Origin: Paratinospora sagittata
Taxonomy: Eukaryota; Streptophyta; Magnoliopsida; Ranunculales; Menispermaceae
Direction: 5' to 3'
Assembly (NCBI GenBank): GCA_035771175.1
Contig: CM069612.1
Coordinates: 25,836,987-25,900,986 of the forward strand
Length of the DNA: 64,000 bases
The notes below the pieces were generated by a model. That model saw only the letters and a list, made by a program, of their open reading frames with translations, was not told the DNA's origin and did not search any database. This document shows positions 33,499 to 45,146 of this stretch, piece by piece; the stretch's first letter is position 1, and each line of letters opens with the position of its first letter. A program made the position numbers and the translations under genes.

Positions 33499-35364
33499 TG
33501 TTGTAAATATGTTGAATATCCAAATAGTAATTACATGTACTATACACATATATCAAGTAGTATGATATCCAAGTGGTATATGTATCCAAATAGTATATGT
33601 ATTCAAGTGGTATATGTATCCAAGTTGTATAAATACATATATATATATATATCCTACTTGAATCATGTGGGAGCATAGTTACCTATTTATGTGAGAGCAT
33701 AATTACTCATTATGTGAGAGCATAGTTGTCACGACGCCCCTGACGTAGGCTGACGTCATGATCGGCACAGTATACTATCCACTGTACATACCCTAACTCA
33801 GAAGCAGTTGAAGAAACTATTATCTCGTTTCTATGGTCAATCTAGTTATTTCCACAAGAGAGAACAGTGAAAATAGAGTTCCAATTCATATTTTCACTAA
33901 TTCTCAGTTTATTTCTCTACTGGAACATATATCAATTTTATTAAAAATCTAGAACATTCCTAAAATTATTCTGTTCACATCTACACGTGTAAAATCAGTC
34001 ATTCTACCATTGTACTACCTTCAACAGGTATTTTACTGAGGTTTTACACGTTCGCGAAGGTCATGAAAGTAAATTTTACTCACAAAAATCATATATTTAG
34101 TTACTAAAAATATCAAATCATATCCAAAAATCACAATCTTAGCATCGAAACGTCCGGAATTCAATTCTCTATGATTCTATGATCTCAAACCGAAGTTTCA
34201 TTAGATTTCAATTCCATTTTATTCACTAGAACTATTTATAGTATTGTTCACTTCACTGATCACATCGTCACTATTCATTGAAAACATGTAATTTTTTACT
34301 AAAATTGTCAAACGGTCTCAAAAAATCATGAACTTAGCATCGATGGACTCACAACAATTTATTCTACCATTCTATAGTCTTCAACTGGAGTTTCATTGGG
34401 TTTTAAATGATTCAAAAGGTTTATAATGTAAACTCTAACTTCCAACAAACTTCTAATGGCTATAAAAATTCTAAATGAACACATAATTGAAATCGAACCA
34501 CATATTCGGGGCTCCTACAGCCTAGGGAGTGTTTTTCCACCTTTCGAACAAATTTTCATCTAAGTTGGGTAAAAATCCCAATTTTGAAAACACTGTAAAA
34601 CAACTCCCATAGCTAGAATTACTCCGCTAGAATCGTTACATCTAGCTTAGATATTAATTTCACGAAGAAATAGAGTGAAAATCACTTACCGCGAGTCCCG
34701 ATTTCGCTTGAATTTCGCGTTCTCCATCCATTTCCTCTTCTTTCTTCCTTCTTTCGTTCATTCTGCTTCTATCTTCTCTAGCAACTTCTTTTCCTTCATT
34801 TTTTTTTCTCCCTTGTTGTAAAACGTGAAAAGATAGAGCTCTTTCTTTATTTATGTATTTTTTTTATCTCATACTCCTTATGCTCAATAGTTAACCAACT
34901 CACCCAATAAATTAATCAATTTAATTCAACTCAATTCACATATTTAATTAACCAACTCATTCAACTAATAAAACTTATATTATTTATTTAATAAGTTTAT
35001 TGATGTACTAATACCCTTTAAATCTAGCATATATTTTCATACACTAGTATATTTAGCTCCTACGTGTAAAATATGCATATTATACGTCTCAATATACGTG
35101 TAATTTGACGTAGGTTTTAAAATTACGGGCTGTTACAATAGTAACCCATCATATGAGTTAGTGATCTTTTGATGTAAATCTCTCCCTATAAATATGAGAG
35201 AGATCATGAAGAGAAGTTGTAAGAAATGGTGTAGAGAAAATGAGAAGAGAAAGATGAATGGAAAAAATATAAAGAAATGAGTTGTAGAAACGATAGAAAA
35301 TGGAGAATGAAATATAACATTTTTCTTTAAGTATTCTTTGATTACTTTGATTCAGTTTACAACA
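33499..35364 (+). mobile_element. Copia 3' LTR, 452 bp, interrupted by a solo LTR
   Basis: Starts TGTTGTAAATATG right after the polypurine tract and ends TTTACAACA at 35364; TGTTGTA and TACAACA are perfect inverted ends. It is split at 33726/35143 by the insertion 33727-35137, and the pieces sum to 452 bp. A TATA-like CCCTATAAATATGAG lies at about 35185. An 18-bp-period series of CCAAGTGGTATATGTAT words lies at 33553-33640. Confidence 0.8.
33727..35137 (-). mobile_element. Solo LTR, ~1.41 kb, deletion derivative of the 10040-12809 family, target duplication ATAGT
   Basis: ATAGT at 33722-33726 and 35138-35142 flanks it. On the minus strand it starts TGTAACAGCCCGTA and ends GGGGCGTCGTGACA. It matches the solo LTR at 10040-12809 along its first ~1.45 kb, including the leader and donor (GTAAGT at 34689 reading down) and the CTTCAACTGCTT block. 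It then jumps to the last ~65 bp, so about 1.25 kb including the acceptor is missing. Confidence 0.9.
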
Positions 35365-35783
35365 TCATTATATATATAATTATTATTTTGTATTCATACT
35401 TACAAATTTCTAAAATGTTTTACAAATTCAAAATACATAAAGTTAAGCAGAAATACCAAAAAAAAAGGCAAAAACAAAACGGCTTGAGGCATAGAATAAT
35501 GCAAGAGTACTTTAAATGGAATATTGAAGCATATATATATACCACACATCAACTTAATACTGTCTATTCAATCTAAATTTGCAAAATTTTAAAAATAAAA
35601 CGAAGTTGGTGTAATATTAGTGTTAAAATACAATATATTAAATCCATATATCAAAAAGAGTTAATAAGGACAATCAACAAACGGGCCAAAGTTTGGCTGC
35701 AAAGTCTCAAATCTCAATATATACTTGTCAAGGCCGACAATGTTGAATCTGAAAGTTCTAATGGGCCAAAGACCTCTAAATTT
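35365..35783. other. No gene seen
   Basis: AT-rich spacer between two copia-derived elements. Confidence 0.6.
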
Positions 35784-36094
35784 TGTTATATTATGAAATT
35801 AAAATAATTATTTTATTATTTTATGTATAAAAGTATAATTATACCCTCATATGTAATTAGTATATAAACACAATTATAATTAGGATTTATATGAGATGAG
35901 ATAGATTGAGAGGTGAGGAGTATTGTGAGAGAGTACTCACAGAGTGGCTTCCTATTATAAACCTCCATTGATAGTGGATTGAGTATTTGTGCACTCCGTG
36001 GACGTAGAGATTTCTTCCTGAACCACATTAAATCTCTTGTCTTCGTATTTTCTCTTTGTGTGTGTTTGCAATTTCTTGAGTTTATTTCCTAACA
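35784..36094 (+). repeat. Left LTR (311 bp)
   Basis: TGTTATATTATG...TTTCCTAACA. It holds a TATA-like AGTATATAAAC and the R/U5-type text GCACTCCGTGGACGTAG followed by CACATTAAATCTC, which in known plant copia LTRs lies downstream of the promoter. This fixes the plus orientation. Confidence 0.85.
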
Positions 36095-38640
36095 ACAATG
36101 GTCAGCATTGCATTTCAAGAAGCCATATTTCTGCATAAAACTATCAAACTTCTTATACCACTGTCTAAGAGCCTGTTTCAAGCTATAAAGGCTTTTGGTC
36201 AACCTACAAACCAGAGTTTATTTACCAGCCTCTGCAAAACCCTATGGTTGCTTCATATATATCTCATCTTCCAAATCACCATGGAAAAAATTAGTTTTCA
36301 CATCCAACAGCTCAAGATGTATTTGTGTAGTACTCAACTTCACAACTGAAGAGAATATATTTGTGTAGTCAATGTTTTCCTTTTGCTGAAAGCTTTTGAC
36401 CTCCAACCTGGCCTTATGCCTCTTGAAGCCATCATGGTCCTCTTTAATTCGGTACACCTACTCGTTATGAAGAGCCTTCTTACCCTTTGGTAACTCTGCC
36501 AACTCCCAAGTCTGGTTAGAGGTAAGAGATTTTATTTTATCCTTAACTTGGTATGCCTCATCATAACATTCTGGTTCTCCTTCATCTGTAAGCAGCAAAT
36601 AACTCAAAAACTTTCTGTTTGGTACATGTGGCCTACTAGATCTCCTCAAACCAACATCAGAACCTTGTGAACAACCAACATCTTGTGTTTCGAGTTCTTT
36701 GCCTGAAACTTTATCTGGGATAACGTCAGGCTCAAAAAAATTAGTTTCATGTTCAGGTTGTACCAAACTAGAAGACTGTGTTGTGTCTCTGTCTTTATAC
36801 ATAACCTTCTTATTAAAGACGACATCTCTACTCCTGATCATCTTTTGATTATGTTCATCCCAAAGCTTGTAGCCAAAGTCATCACTATCATAACTAACAA
36901 GTATGCATTTAAGTGATTTAACATCAAGCTTATTCTTAGCATGGTCACGAATATGCACATAAGAAACACAGCCAAATATTTTCAAATGAGAAAGTTTTAC
37001 CTCATGTTCACTCCATACTTCCTCTGGAATTTTGAATTTCAATGGTACTGATGGTTCTCGGTTGATCAGATAAGTCGTTGTATTGACTGCCTCTGCACAG
37101 AACTATTTTGGCAAACCAGAGTGTATGCGCATGCTTCTAGCCCTCTCAGTCAATGTTCTGTTCATTCGTTCTGCTGTACCATTTTGTTGTGTGTACCAGG
37201 CACAATCCTCTCGAGTTTTGTCCCACTCTCATAACAAAACTTCTTAAATCTGGTGTCTTCATACTCTCCACCATTATCAGACCGCAACTTCTTAATCCTC
37301 AACCCTGTCTCATTTTCAACCCTAGCTTTCCACATCTTAAAAGCTTCAAACACATCAAATTTCTGCCTCAATAAGTAAACTCATACCTTCCTAGAGTGAT
37401 CATCAATAAAAGTCACAAAATACCGCTTCCCACCTATTGATGAAACTGAAGCTGGACCCCAAACATTTGTTAGAAGCTTGGATGACTTTGGACTTTTGCC
37501 TGCCTTCTGGAAACTGACCCTTTTCTGTTTCCCATATATGCAGCTTTTACACAAATCAATATCCACTGATCTCAGTCATAGCAGCTTCCCTTGTGAATGC
37601 ATGACCTGTAGCCCTTTGGCACTCATGTGTCCAAGCCTCTGATGCCATAAGTTTGGATCTTCTTTACTTTCTATAACAGTAATAGAACCAAAATCATCAG
37701 TAGTCATATAAAGAGATCCAGTTTTCTTACCCCGGGCAACAGTCATCGCTCCCTTTGACACTTTTCAAGTGTCATCTGCTAAGGTGGTTGAATAACCATC
37801 ACTCACCAACTACCCAATAAAAATCAAATTTTTCTTCAAAGTAGGCACGTGCCTCACATTGTCCAGCTTCCACACAAACCCCTTTAACTGAATCCGCACA
37901 TCGCCTTTGCCAAAAACATCACATGCATAGTCATCACCAAGATACATTTGTCCCAAATCACTAGAGACATAGTTCTCAAACAAATCTCTGCTGGAAGTAG
38001 CATAGAATGATGCCCCTGAATCTAACACCCAAGATTCCATTATGTTCTCCACAAAACAAATAAGAGCATCTTTTGTTTCTCACCATCTTTCTTTGGAGCC
38101 TTACATTCATATTTAAAATGTCCTATTTTTCCACAATTCCAACATTCAACATTTTTCTTAGTACCATGATAGTGTCTGGACTTAGACCTATCATTCTTTG
38201 ATTTTGATCCGCCATGCCAATTTCCTTTATTCTTACTTCTACCTCTACTCTCCATATTCAATGCTGACCCTGAACTGAATGAATCTTCACCATTCCTTCG
38301 GATCTCCTCAGTTATAATCAAGTCAGTAATATCTGAAAATCTCAATATACTTTTTCCAAAAGAACTGCTAATGGAGTGGACAATGTTCTTCCAACTCTCT
38401 GGCAACTGTCCAAGGATGACTAATGCAAGAACTTCATCATCAAAATAGATATCCACTTAATCCAACTGATCAGTGATCTCATTAAATAAATTTAAGTGCT
38501 CCTTGAAATTTCCATTCTCTGCCATTTTCAAAGTAAATAGTTTTTTTATCAGAAGTACCTTATGTGCTGCAGAGGGTTGCTCGTACATGTTAGAAATGGC
38601 AGTCATGAAAGATACTATTGTCTTTTGAGTGTGAAGCCTA
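36095..38640 (-). pseudogene. Inverted gag-protease-integrase-RT remnant
   Basis: Minus-strand order: gag middle (38640-38040: FMTAISNMYEQPSAAHKV, DDEVLALVILGQLPESW, zinc knuckle CWNCGKIGHFKYEC), protease (38052-37810: SWVLDSGASFYATSS), pre-integrase HHCC region (37761-37576: LWHQRLGHMSAKG and the DLCKSCIYGKQ block), integrase core (37566-37042: FVTFIDDHSRKV, KLRSDNGGEYED), then the RT N-terminus and fingers (36970-36095: SNQTWELAELPKGKKAL, GIDYT-like, LDVKTNFFHGDLEDEIYMKQP, KSLYSLKQALRQWYKKF). It ends abruptly at NADHC, where a complete element would continue to YVDD. Several stops and frame changes are present. Confidence 0.9.
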
Positions 38641-38670
38641 AAATAATTATTTGGTCTTCAAGTGGGAGAT

Positions 38671-38983
38671 TGTTATATTATGAAGCCAAAATAATTATTT
38701 TATTATTTTATGTACGAAAGTATAATTATACCTTCATATGTAATTAGTATATAAACTCAATTCTAATTAGGGTTTATATGAGATGAGATAAATTGAAAGG
38801 TGAGGAGTATTGTGAGAGAGTGCTCACTGAGTAACTTCTTATTGTAAACCTCCATTAATAGTAGATTGAGTGTTGGTACACTTCGTAGACATAGGGATTT
38901 CTTTTCAAACTATGTTAAATCTCTTATCTCCATATTTTCTCTTTGTGTGTGTTTACAATTTATTGGGTTTATTTCCTAACAAA
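38671..38983 (+). repeat. Right LTR (313 bp) with preceding polypurine tract
   Basis: Same layout as the left LTR with scattered substitutions (for example GAAATTAAAATAA versus GAAGCCAAAATAA), so the insertion is not recent. AAGTGGGAGAT directly precedes it at 38660-38670. Confidence 0.85.
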
Positions 38984-41389
38984 TTTCAGGGGGCGGGTTC
39001 TACAATATTGTTCAAATGAACCAATGTTATCGGAATGCAAACAAACTATACTTTGAACGCGCTTTACGGCTCCAATCTTACCCAAAATGAGAATATATAA
39101 CATGAACCGGAATTCTTTGGTCTTCACCGAGGAGCCCAAGTCAACTTTTCTTATCAAACATTTTTTTTTTTTAATATATGAAATGACTTATAAGCTCTTA
39201 TAAGTCTTTTTTTTTCACCAAAAAAAAAGTAGAGAATAATTAAAAAATTCTTTTTTTTTTGTTAATTATTACTATTTTTTCTAGTCAATAAAAGACTTCA
39301 ATAATTGCTTTCAATGGTGGGCTCAACCGATTCAATGACCACAACGCTCTAGTGAAGATCAGAGTTTGAGTCACGCTAGTGACCTTTGGTGAGTTAGGTA
39401 TCTCACGTGCGTCTTGTTTTGGTATGAGATCAACCCCTCTGCATAAACACATTTTTTTCACCAAAAAAAAATATAATAATCAGTAATAATTGACTAACAC
39501 ACTTTATTGACATTGCCTTTGAGAGTTGTTGGATCGTCTTGTATTACATATTGATGAGTAATTCGAAGCGATTAACACATGATACGAGGCGATCTAACAA
39601 CTTTTATAGGTATTATCAACAAAGTGTGTGAAAAAAATATGTTTTTAAAACATTTTCCTTTAATAATTACCAATTTTGTTCTTGTGTTTTGGTCAAGCAT
39701 GATCGAACACTACTACCTTTAGGTTAATTTCATTAAACTTGATCAAACCTTCCTCAAAGAACTTAAAAATAGGCCATTACCTAAACCCCTTAATTAAGGA
39801 GAAGTTTAGAAATGGAGCAAGTTCACTTGCCTTATCTTGGACCAAACTTGATCAGATTAAGGTTTAATCACGTTTGACCTAATATTATTAGAAAATATAA
39901 CTTACCTCAATATTTGTGAACCTTTACTGAGAGGTTTAGCCACAAATGGTTGAACCTCGATTATACTATCTTAAGGTTGAGGTCCAACCCTCCTTGTACA
40001 CACCTCAATCTTAATATTCGGCGACCATAGGCCAAAAAAAGAAAAAAAAATCGTATATATTGACATTTGCTGAGTGAGGCAGTGGAATATGTAGGCAAAT
40101 ATGTCGTTTTATGTTAAAAAAATTTAAACTTAAATTAGTGGGTGAAGTGATATTGACTTAATTATCATGGGAATAGAACAGAAGTACTGGCATTTAAGGG
40201 TACAAACAACCTCTAGCAGAAGACGGCTAAGGTCCTCAAAAGTGTATTGAGATTCCACAGTAATTTCCCCACAATCTATTTGCAACTTGCCCTGATTGCT
40301 CCCCTTATCCTCACACAATTAGGCAGCCGTCTTTAATAAATGTCTTAATTATGTAGTTGGTGTATATATAAGTGGGGATTGGGGGTTTAAGGCAATTGAC
40401 GGTCTCTATACAAAGAAGACTTAAAGCGTCAATGCCACCACCCCCACCGCCCTCCCCTCCGTTATCCCTTTCTTTGTTTTTCTTGATAAATCTTCTTCTA
40501 ATTGGTGGGGGCGGTTCAGTTCTTCTCCGAGTAATGACGATGTGATCACATTTTGTAGGAGTAGTTGCTATAGTGATATTTATAGTTGGCATTTGATATA
40601 TAGAAGCATCGGTTTGAATACACCATTACATTGTCGAATCATATGCAGGTGCATGAAATTGATTAAAAGTGTTAATATAAGTAGTTTGTAATGTTATATT
40701 GATACGGTCCTAAACTAATGTGACAACACATTATGTCACCCTATCATTAAAGAAAAAAAAATAAAAATAAAAATAATGAAGTACAGATCACTCACCATAT
40801 ATTATATCAGCATAAATATAATTTTAAATATAATTTTTAAATTATAAAAATATTTTGTATTAATATTATTTAAAGTTGATGACAAAGATAGAAACATCAT
40901 TGTGATCAATAACTATTGATTGTTTCGATGAGGAAGTCAACGCCGTCTAATAGTGTATGTATTAATGAAAATGTCTCTACCAATGACAACTAAAAATATT
41001 ACTTCTTGTAATTGCTTTATCATTTTTAAGTCGTAGGTGAAAGCATTACTAATTAATGAAGGGCATCATATGTTGTCATCATATAATCATTTTATTCCTA
41101 CAAGATATTAAAGTTATTCATTAATTACTTCATCACTTATTAGAATTAAGGGAAATGCTAATTTAAAAATATAATTATTTTAAGTGAAATTACATAAGTA
41201 TAACTATTAGATTATTTATTACACACCTTAAGATGTTATTTCATTTTTTATAAAACCTAACATAATACTATATTGTTTAAAGGGGCGAGACTAAAATTAA
41301 AAAATGATAAAATTTAATTTTATATTAGTGTATCATTGAGTAAGTTTTAATTTTACACACATGATGAATATTTTATTTTGTGTTTTAGG
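38984..41389. other. Intergenic, no supported gene
   Basis: AT-rich. A 93-codon minus ORF (40311-40592) has Pro/Arg- and Gly-rich low complexity and no family resemblance; I do not call it. GATCAAA/TTGATC words recur at 39690-39880 without a clear unit. Confidence 0.6.
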
Positions 41390-41611
41390 TAGGGGTGATA
41401 ATTTGGCCCGAGATCCGTAAGCCTAACCCGACCCACTATAAATGATTTGGTCCAAACTCTGGCCCGACTATTGCATGGGCCGGCCCAACGCAGTCTCAAA
41501 ACTTATTGGATGGATTTGGAATCACTTGGCTAAATCCGGCCCAGCCCGCTAACCCGGTCCAGAGGCCCGGCCCGAAGGTCCAACCCAAAGGCCCTAAGAT
41601 TAGGCTCGATT

Positions 41612-41707
<96 letters not shown>

Positions 41708-41781
41708 TTGTATATATTTTAGATTTACTGTAAAATATATATGTGTATGTATAAATTATAATATATTCTTAATACAAAATT

Positions 41782-41817
<36 letters not shown>

Positions 41818-41845
41818 TATTTTGTATATATTTTAGATTCACTGT

Positions 41846-41890
<45 letters not shown>

Positions 41891-42871
41891 AAATATAAAA
41901 TATATATGTGCACGTAATTAAGAGTATAAAATGAAAAAAAAACATAATTAAAATTATGTTATAAAATAAAAGTATATATAGTATATATAAATGTAATACG
42001 TACCACATACATAATACATTGTGTCAAAAAAATAATATAATGTATATATAATGATAAAAAAACATAATCAAGTGTATTATTACAATTAAGAGTGTATGAA
42101 GTGTGTATAATATATATTTAATTAAGTCAATAGTGTTATTTAATTAAGGTTTTATATTTGTATTATATATACATTATTAAGAGTATGTTCAATTAGGTAT
42201 ATAATACAAATAATCCACATACCTAGTCTATTTTCTAATAAAATAAATAATCTACGTACCTATTCTATTTCTTAATAAGAGTATATATAGTATATAATTA
42301 GAGTATAAAATGGTAAAAATAAAACATAATTAAGATTCAAGAGTATTATATAATTAGAGAATATATTATATATACATATACACACGTACAAACTTACATA
42401 TATATATATATGTGTGTTACCAAATATACTTTGTTAAGTATACTCTTAAAAGTATGTAATAGAGCTAGATATAAATATATAATGAATTTAACAAAATTAC
42501 AAAAATGGTTGAGCTAAAATTATGAAAGAAAGAAAAATATTGTCCAACTATATACATAAACTAATTCATTTAGAATAAATTAACACATATTTAAGATAAA
42601 TTAAATAAATACTTTTTTTAATTTGTATGTTTTATTTAATTATTTGACTAAAATTTATATTTTATTGTAACTTATCTAACCTCAAAATATATATTTGATT
42701 ATATTAGTAATTCAAAAGCCAGACCTAAAGGTCCGGTCCATATATTTTTTAAATTGAATTTGGGCCAAGGCTTTTTAATGTTGGTTTGGTCCGGCTCGGT
42801 CCAAAATTTTATAAGGCCCAGCAAAATTATTTCTAGGCCTGGTGGCCAAACAGACCGAATTGCCAGCCTTA
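41390..42871. mobile_element. hAT-like non-autonomous DNA transposon, ~1.48 kb
   Basis: Left end TAGGGGTGATAATTTGG and right end (reverse complement) TAAGGCTGGCAATTCGG are imperfect terminal inverted repeats. They are flanked by 8-bp copies GTTTTAGG (41382-41389) and GTTCTAGG (42872-42879), one mismatch. GGCCCG/GGTCC-rich sub-terminal words on both sides fit a widespread plant hAT-type family starting TAGGGGTGGCAATT. The interior is almost entirely AT-rich with microsatellites; no transposase. Confidence 0.65.
41627..41885. repeat. (TA)n and (CA)n microsatellites inside the hAT-like element
   Basis: TA run 41627-41702, CA run about 41785-41807, TA run about 41853-41884. Confidence 0.95.
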
Positions 42872-43238
42872 GTTCTAGGCTCTCGTATTATGTAGGTTGG
42901 ACTTATTTTTTCTCTCATACAAGAAAGTCGTTTTACAAGGGCATTCGAAAAAATAACCAAAAACGTTCTCAAAGCCCTTTTAGGACATCTTTTCGAAAGG
43001 ACATTTTGAGCAATCCTTGTATAGTAATTTTTTTGTAGAGCGTGTTATATCCTCATTCTACGGTTACTACCCATGAAGAGAAGGGTGAATATTGCAAAAG
43101 ATTATTAGACAAATTAAATAACGATACATATAATGAGAATAATGTAAACTTGAAACCATGAACCTCTAATAAAACTCATGTTTAAAAGCACTAGACTTAA
43201 AACTATAGCTAATAGATAAAAGGTTGAACAACACTAAT

Positions 43239-43430
43239 TAGCTTGAGTGGTAAGTGACATTTCCCTCCTCTAAGAGATTCAGATTTGAGTCTTCTTAACC
43301 TTATAGAGACGAGGGAGTGGTTGTGGCCTCAACGGGCCTAATTGCAGCTTTGAGATTTAGTATCTTTCCCTAGATGGGGCTCCTTCATATTGTTTAATAT
43401 TCTTTGACCCATGGTCTTGACTGTTCTCGT
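43239..43430 (+). repeat. tRNA-SINE-like segment 1
   Basis: TAGCTTGAGTGG (43239-43250) resembles a Pol III A box and GATTTGAGTCT (about 43282-43292) a B box. No tail or target duplication was established. Confidence 0.3.
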
Positions 43431-43540
43431 ATGTTTGAATGCGTGAGGTTCGTTAAGAATATTATATAGAATGACAGTTAAAAAAGAAAGAAAAAACGGA
43501 AAAACGAAAAATAAAAACAGATAAAGTTTGAACTATGCAT

Positions 43541-43700
43541 TTGGCTCAGTGGAAGCGGGCTACATTCTAAGTTCGTCCCTGCATAAAAGTTTAAGGTTCA
43601 ATTTTTAAAGGCGAGAAGGTCTATCATTCTGCTCCCACATTAAATAAGGACTAGTCTCATTTCTAAAAGGTGCGGAGATACTCGTGGGAAATCAGAAAAT
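43541..43700 (+). repeat. tRNA-SINE-like segment 2
   Basis: TTGGCTCAGTGG (43541-43552) and AAGGTTCAATTT (43594-43604) are good A and B box matches, 53 bp apart. The tail is unclear. Confidence 0.4.
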
Positions 43701-44051
43701 AAAAAATGATGATCAGTATTATTTTACATAATTAATAAAATAACGTAACACTGAGGATGGGCCTCATGGACCTTACTTTGTGGATGATATATGTGACGAT
43801 TATAGGGCAACAATAAAATGATAGGTAATGGGCCGGCCTTAAATCATATTAATGGGCTAAGATAGCACAAGCATTTAGAAAGCTTAAAAAGTAAATTAAG
43901 TTAAAAAATCAAGGCAATTACACTCTCTGATCATCAATAATTCCAAGGAAAACTTGGCACTACTATATGATACAATCTGAAGCCTAACATATAATAAGAA
44001 AAGAGAAGATTAATTAGTACTTAGATTTTCTTATATATAACTTCTAATTAG

Positions 44052-44429
44052 TCATGGAATAGGGTAAGATTTTCTGTTACACATGCATTTGTATGCAATT
44101 GGACATGTCTCTGCTTCCTCTAGTGTTGAACACACAAAGCTTATAATCACTAGCCTGCATGGTTTGCATGACCCACAAGCATGAGAGCAATCAGGCAATC
44201 TTGATCCTGCAACCTGCACTGTGTCTCCTCCTCCTCCTCCTCCTCTTACTGGTTTCGCCATCCTTCTTTCCCGGCTCATGTCCCTCGCTCGTGCCGGATT
44301 CTGGTGATGGTGGCCGATGTGCCTTGCCGACACCGAAGTAACCATTAGAGAAATTAGTAGCAGAGCAAGAATAATGAGAAATGTATCTGAACTACTACTC
44401 TTATTCATGTCTTTGAACTTTCTCTTCAA
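44052..44429 (-). CDS. EPF1: EPIDERMAL PATTERNING FACTOR 1-like secreted peptide precursor
   Basis: A 125-residue precursor. Residues 12-35 form a hydrophobic signal peptide ending near SVSA; Met8 is an alternative start directly before it. A basic, His/Arg-rich propeptide with a run of six glycines (about 63-68) follows. The mature domain (about 74-125) starts AGSRLPDCSHACGSC and has eight cysteines (81, 85, 88, 91, 100, 109, 115, 117), ending CMCNRKSYPIP. This wording is that of EPF1 rather than EPF2 or the six-cysteine EPFL members. By family it is secreted and acts through ERECTA/TMM receptors to limit stomatal formation and enforce spacing. The symbol marks closest family resemblance, not proven orthology. 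No intron is needed. Confidence 0.88.
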   Translation of the reverse strand: MKRKFKDMNKSSSSDTFLIILALLLISLMVTSVSARHIGHHHQNPARARDMSRERRMAKPVRGGGGGGDTVQVAGSRLPDCSHACGSCKPCRLVIISFVCSTLEEAETCPIAYKCMCNRKSYPIP

Positions 44430-44521
44430 AATTGTGAAACTAAGGTTATTCCAATAAGCTAAGAAAGATTAGTAAGTAGGTGATGATAACGGTGAAAGCA
44501 AGATGAGCAGTTGAAGTGGAG

Positions 44522-44530
44522 ATTTATAAA
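44522..44530 (-). promoter_or_regulatory. TATA box of the EPF1-like gene
   Basis: TTTATAAAT on the minus strand about 95 bp above the start codon; a typical spacing for a short 5' untranslated region. Confidence 0.6.
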
Positions 44531-45097
44531 GGGCAGGTGGGAAGAAGAGAATTGAAGCGAATCACAGAGAGGGTAAGGTGAGAAGTGGTGAAGATCACAT
44601 GAAATAGGCCAAGGAATCACAGGGTTTTTTGTGATTCATGTAGAATAGAAGGAAGAATAGAGGGCTTGTGGTTTACGTGAATTTGATTAGTGAATTTGGG
44701 TATAGTTTGTAGTAGCTTTAAATTTTTATTAAGTGCCTTAGGATATATATGTGTGATTTGAGCTTCGAGATCATAAGTAAAGCATGGAAAATGTAGTATG
44801 GTTTTTTTTTTTTTGCAATGTCATTAATTAATGTCTTGGTGCCCCACTCACCACCATATTGCAACTTCCTGAAATTAATATCGGTGTGGGAGACATATGG
44901 ATTATGAATGTACCTGTCAATATTATAAGCATCAATAATAGAGATGATTTTTGGACTTTAACAGTAGTACATCTTTTGTTGATGCTGCTACCTTGGTGTC
45001 CTTGGATCACACACATTCAGAAAACTACCATCGAATCAAGTCTTATGTTGGGCTTGAGCTTGGAGTATAACTCTACTTAAAACTACAAAACATTAAA

Positions 45098-45146
<49 letters not shown>

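Larger units (their letters stand above)
35784..38983 (+). mobile_element. Ty1/copia element with interior inverted relative to its LTRs, target duplication AATTT
   Basis: Two direct LTRs (35784-36094 and 38671-38983) are flanked by AATTT at 35779-35783 and 38984-38988, so the unit integrated as one piece. The LTRs and the polypurine tract AAGTGGGAGAT (38660-38670) point in the plus direction, yet the gag-protease-integrase-RT remnant between them reads on the minus strand. The interior lacks the gag N-terminus, the RT catalytic YVDD half and RNase H, and no primer-binding site follows the left LTR. The interior resembles TNT1/Tork-type copia. Confidence 0.85.

Noticed and set aside
36097..36109. 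TGGTCAGCA after the left LTR as a primer-binding site
   Set aside because: These bases are the reverse complement of RT codons for an Asn-Ala-Asp-His-Cys string, so the resemblance is probably only junction microhomology.
39310..39440. Possible SINE (GAGTTTGAGTC-like box)
   Set aside because: The A box is not convincing and spacing is off.
40311..40592. 93-codon minus-strand ORF with Pro/Arg and Gly runs
   Set aside because: Low complexity only, no domain, no supporting signals.
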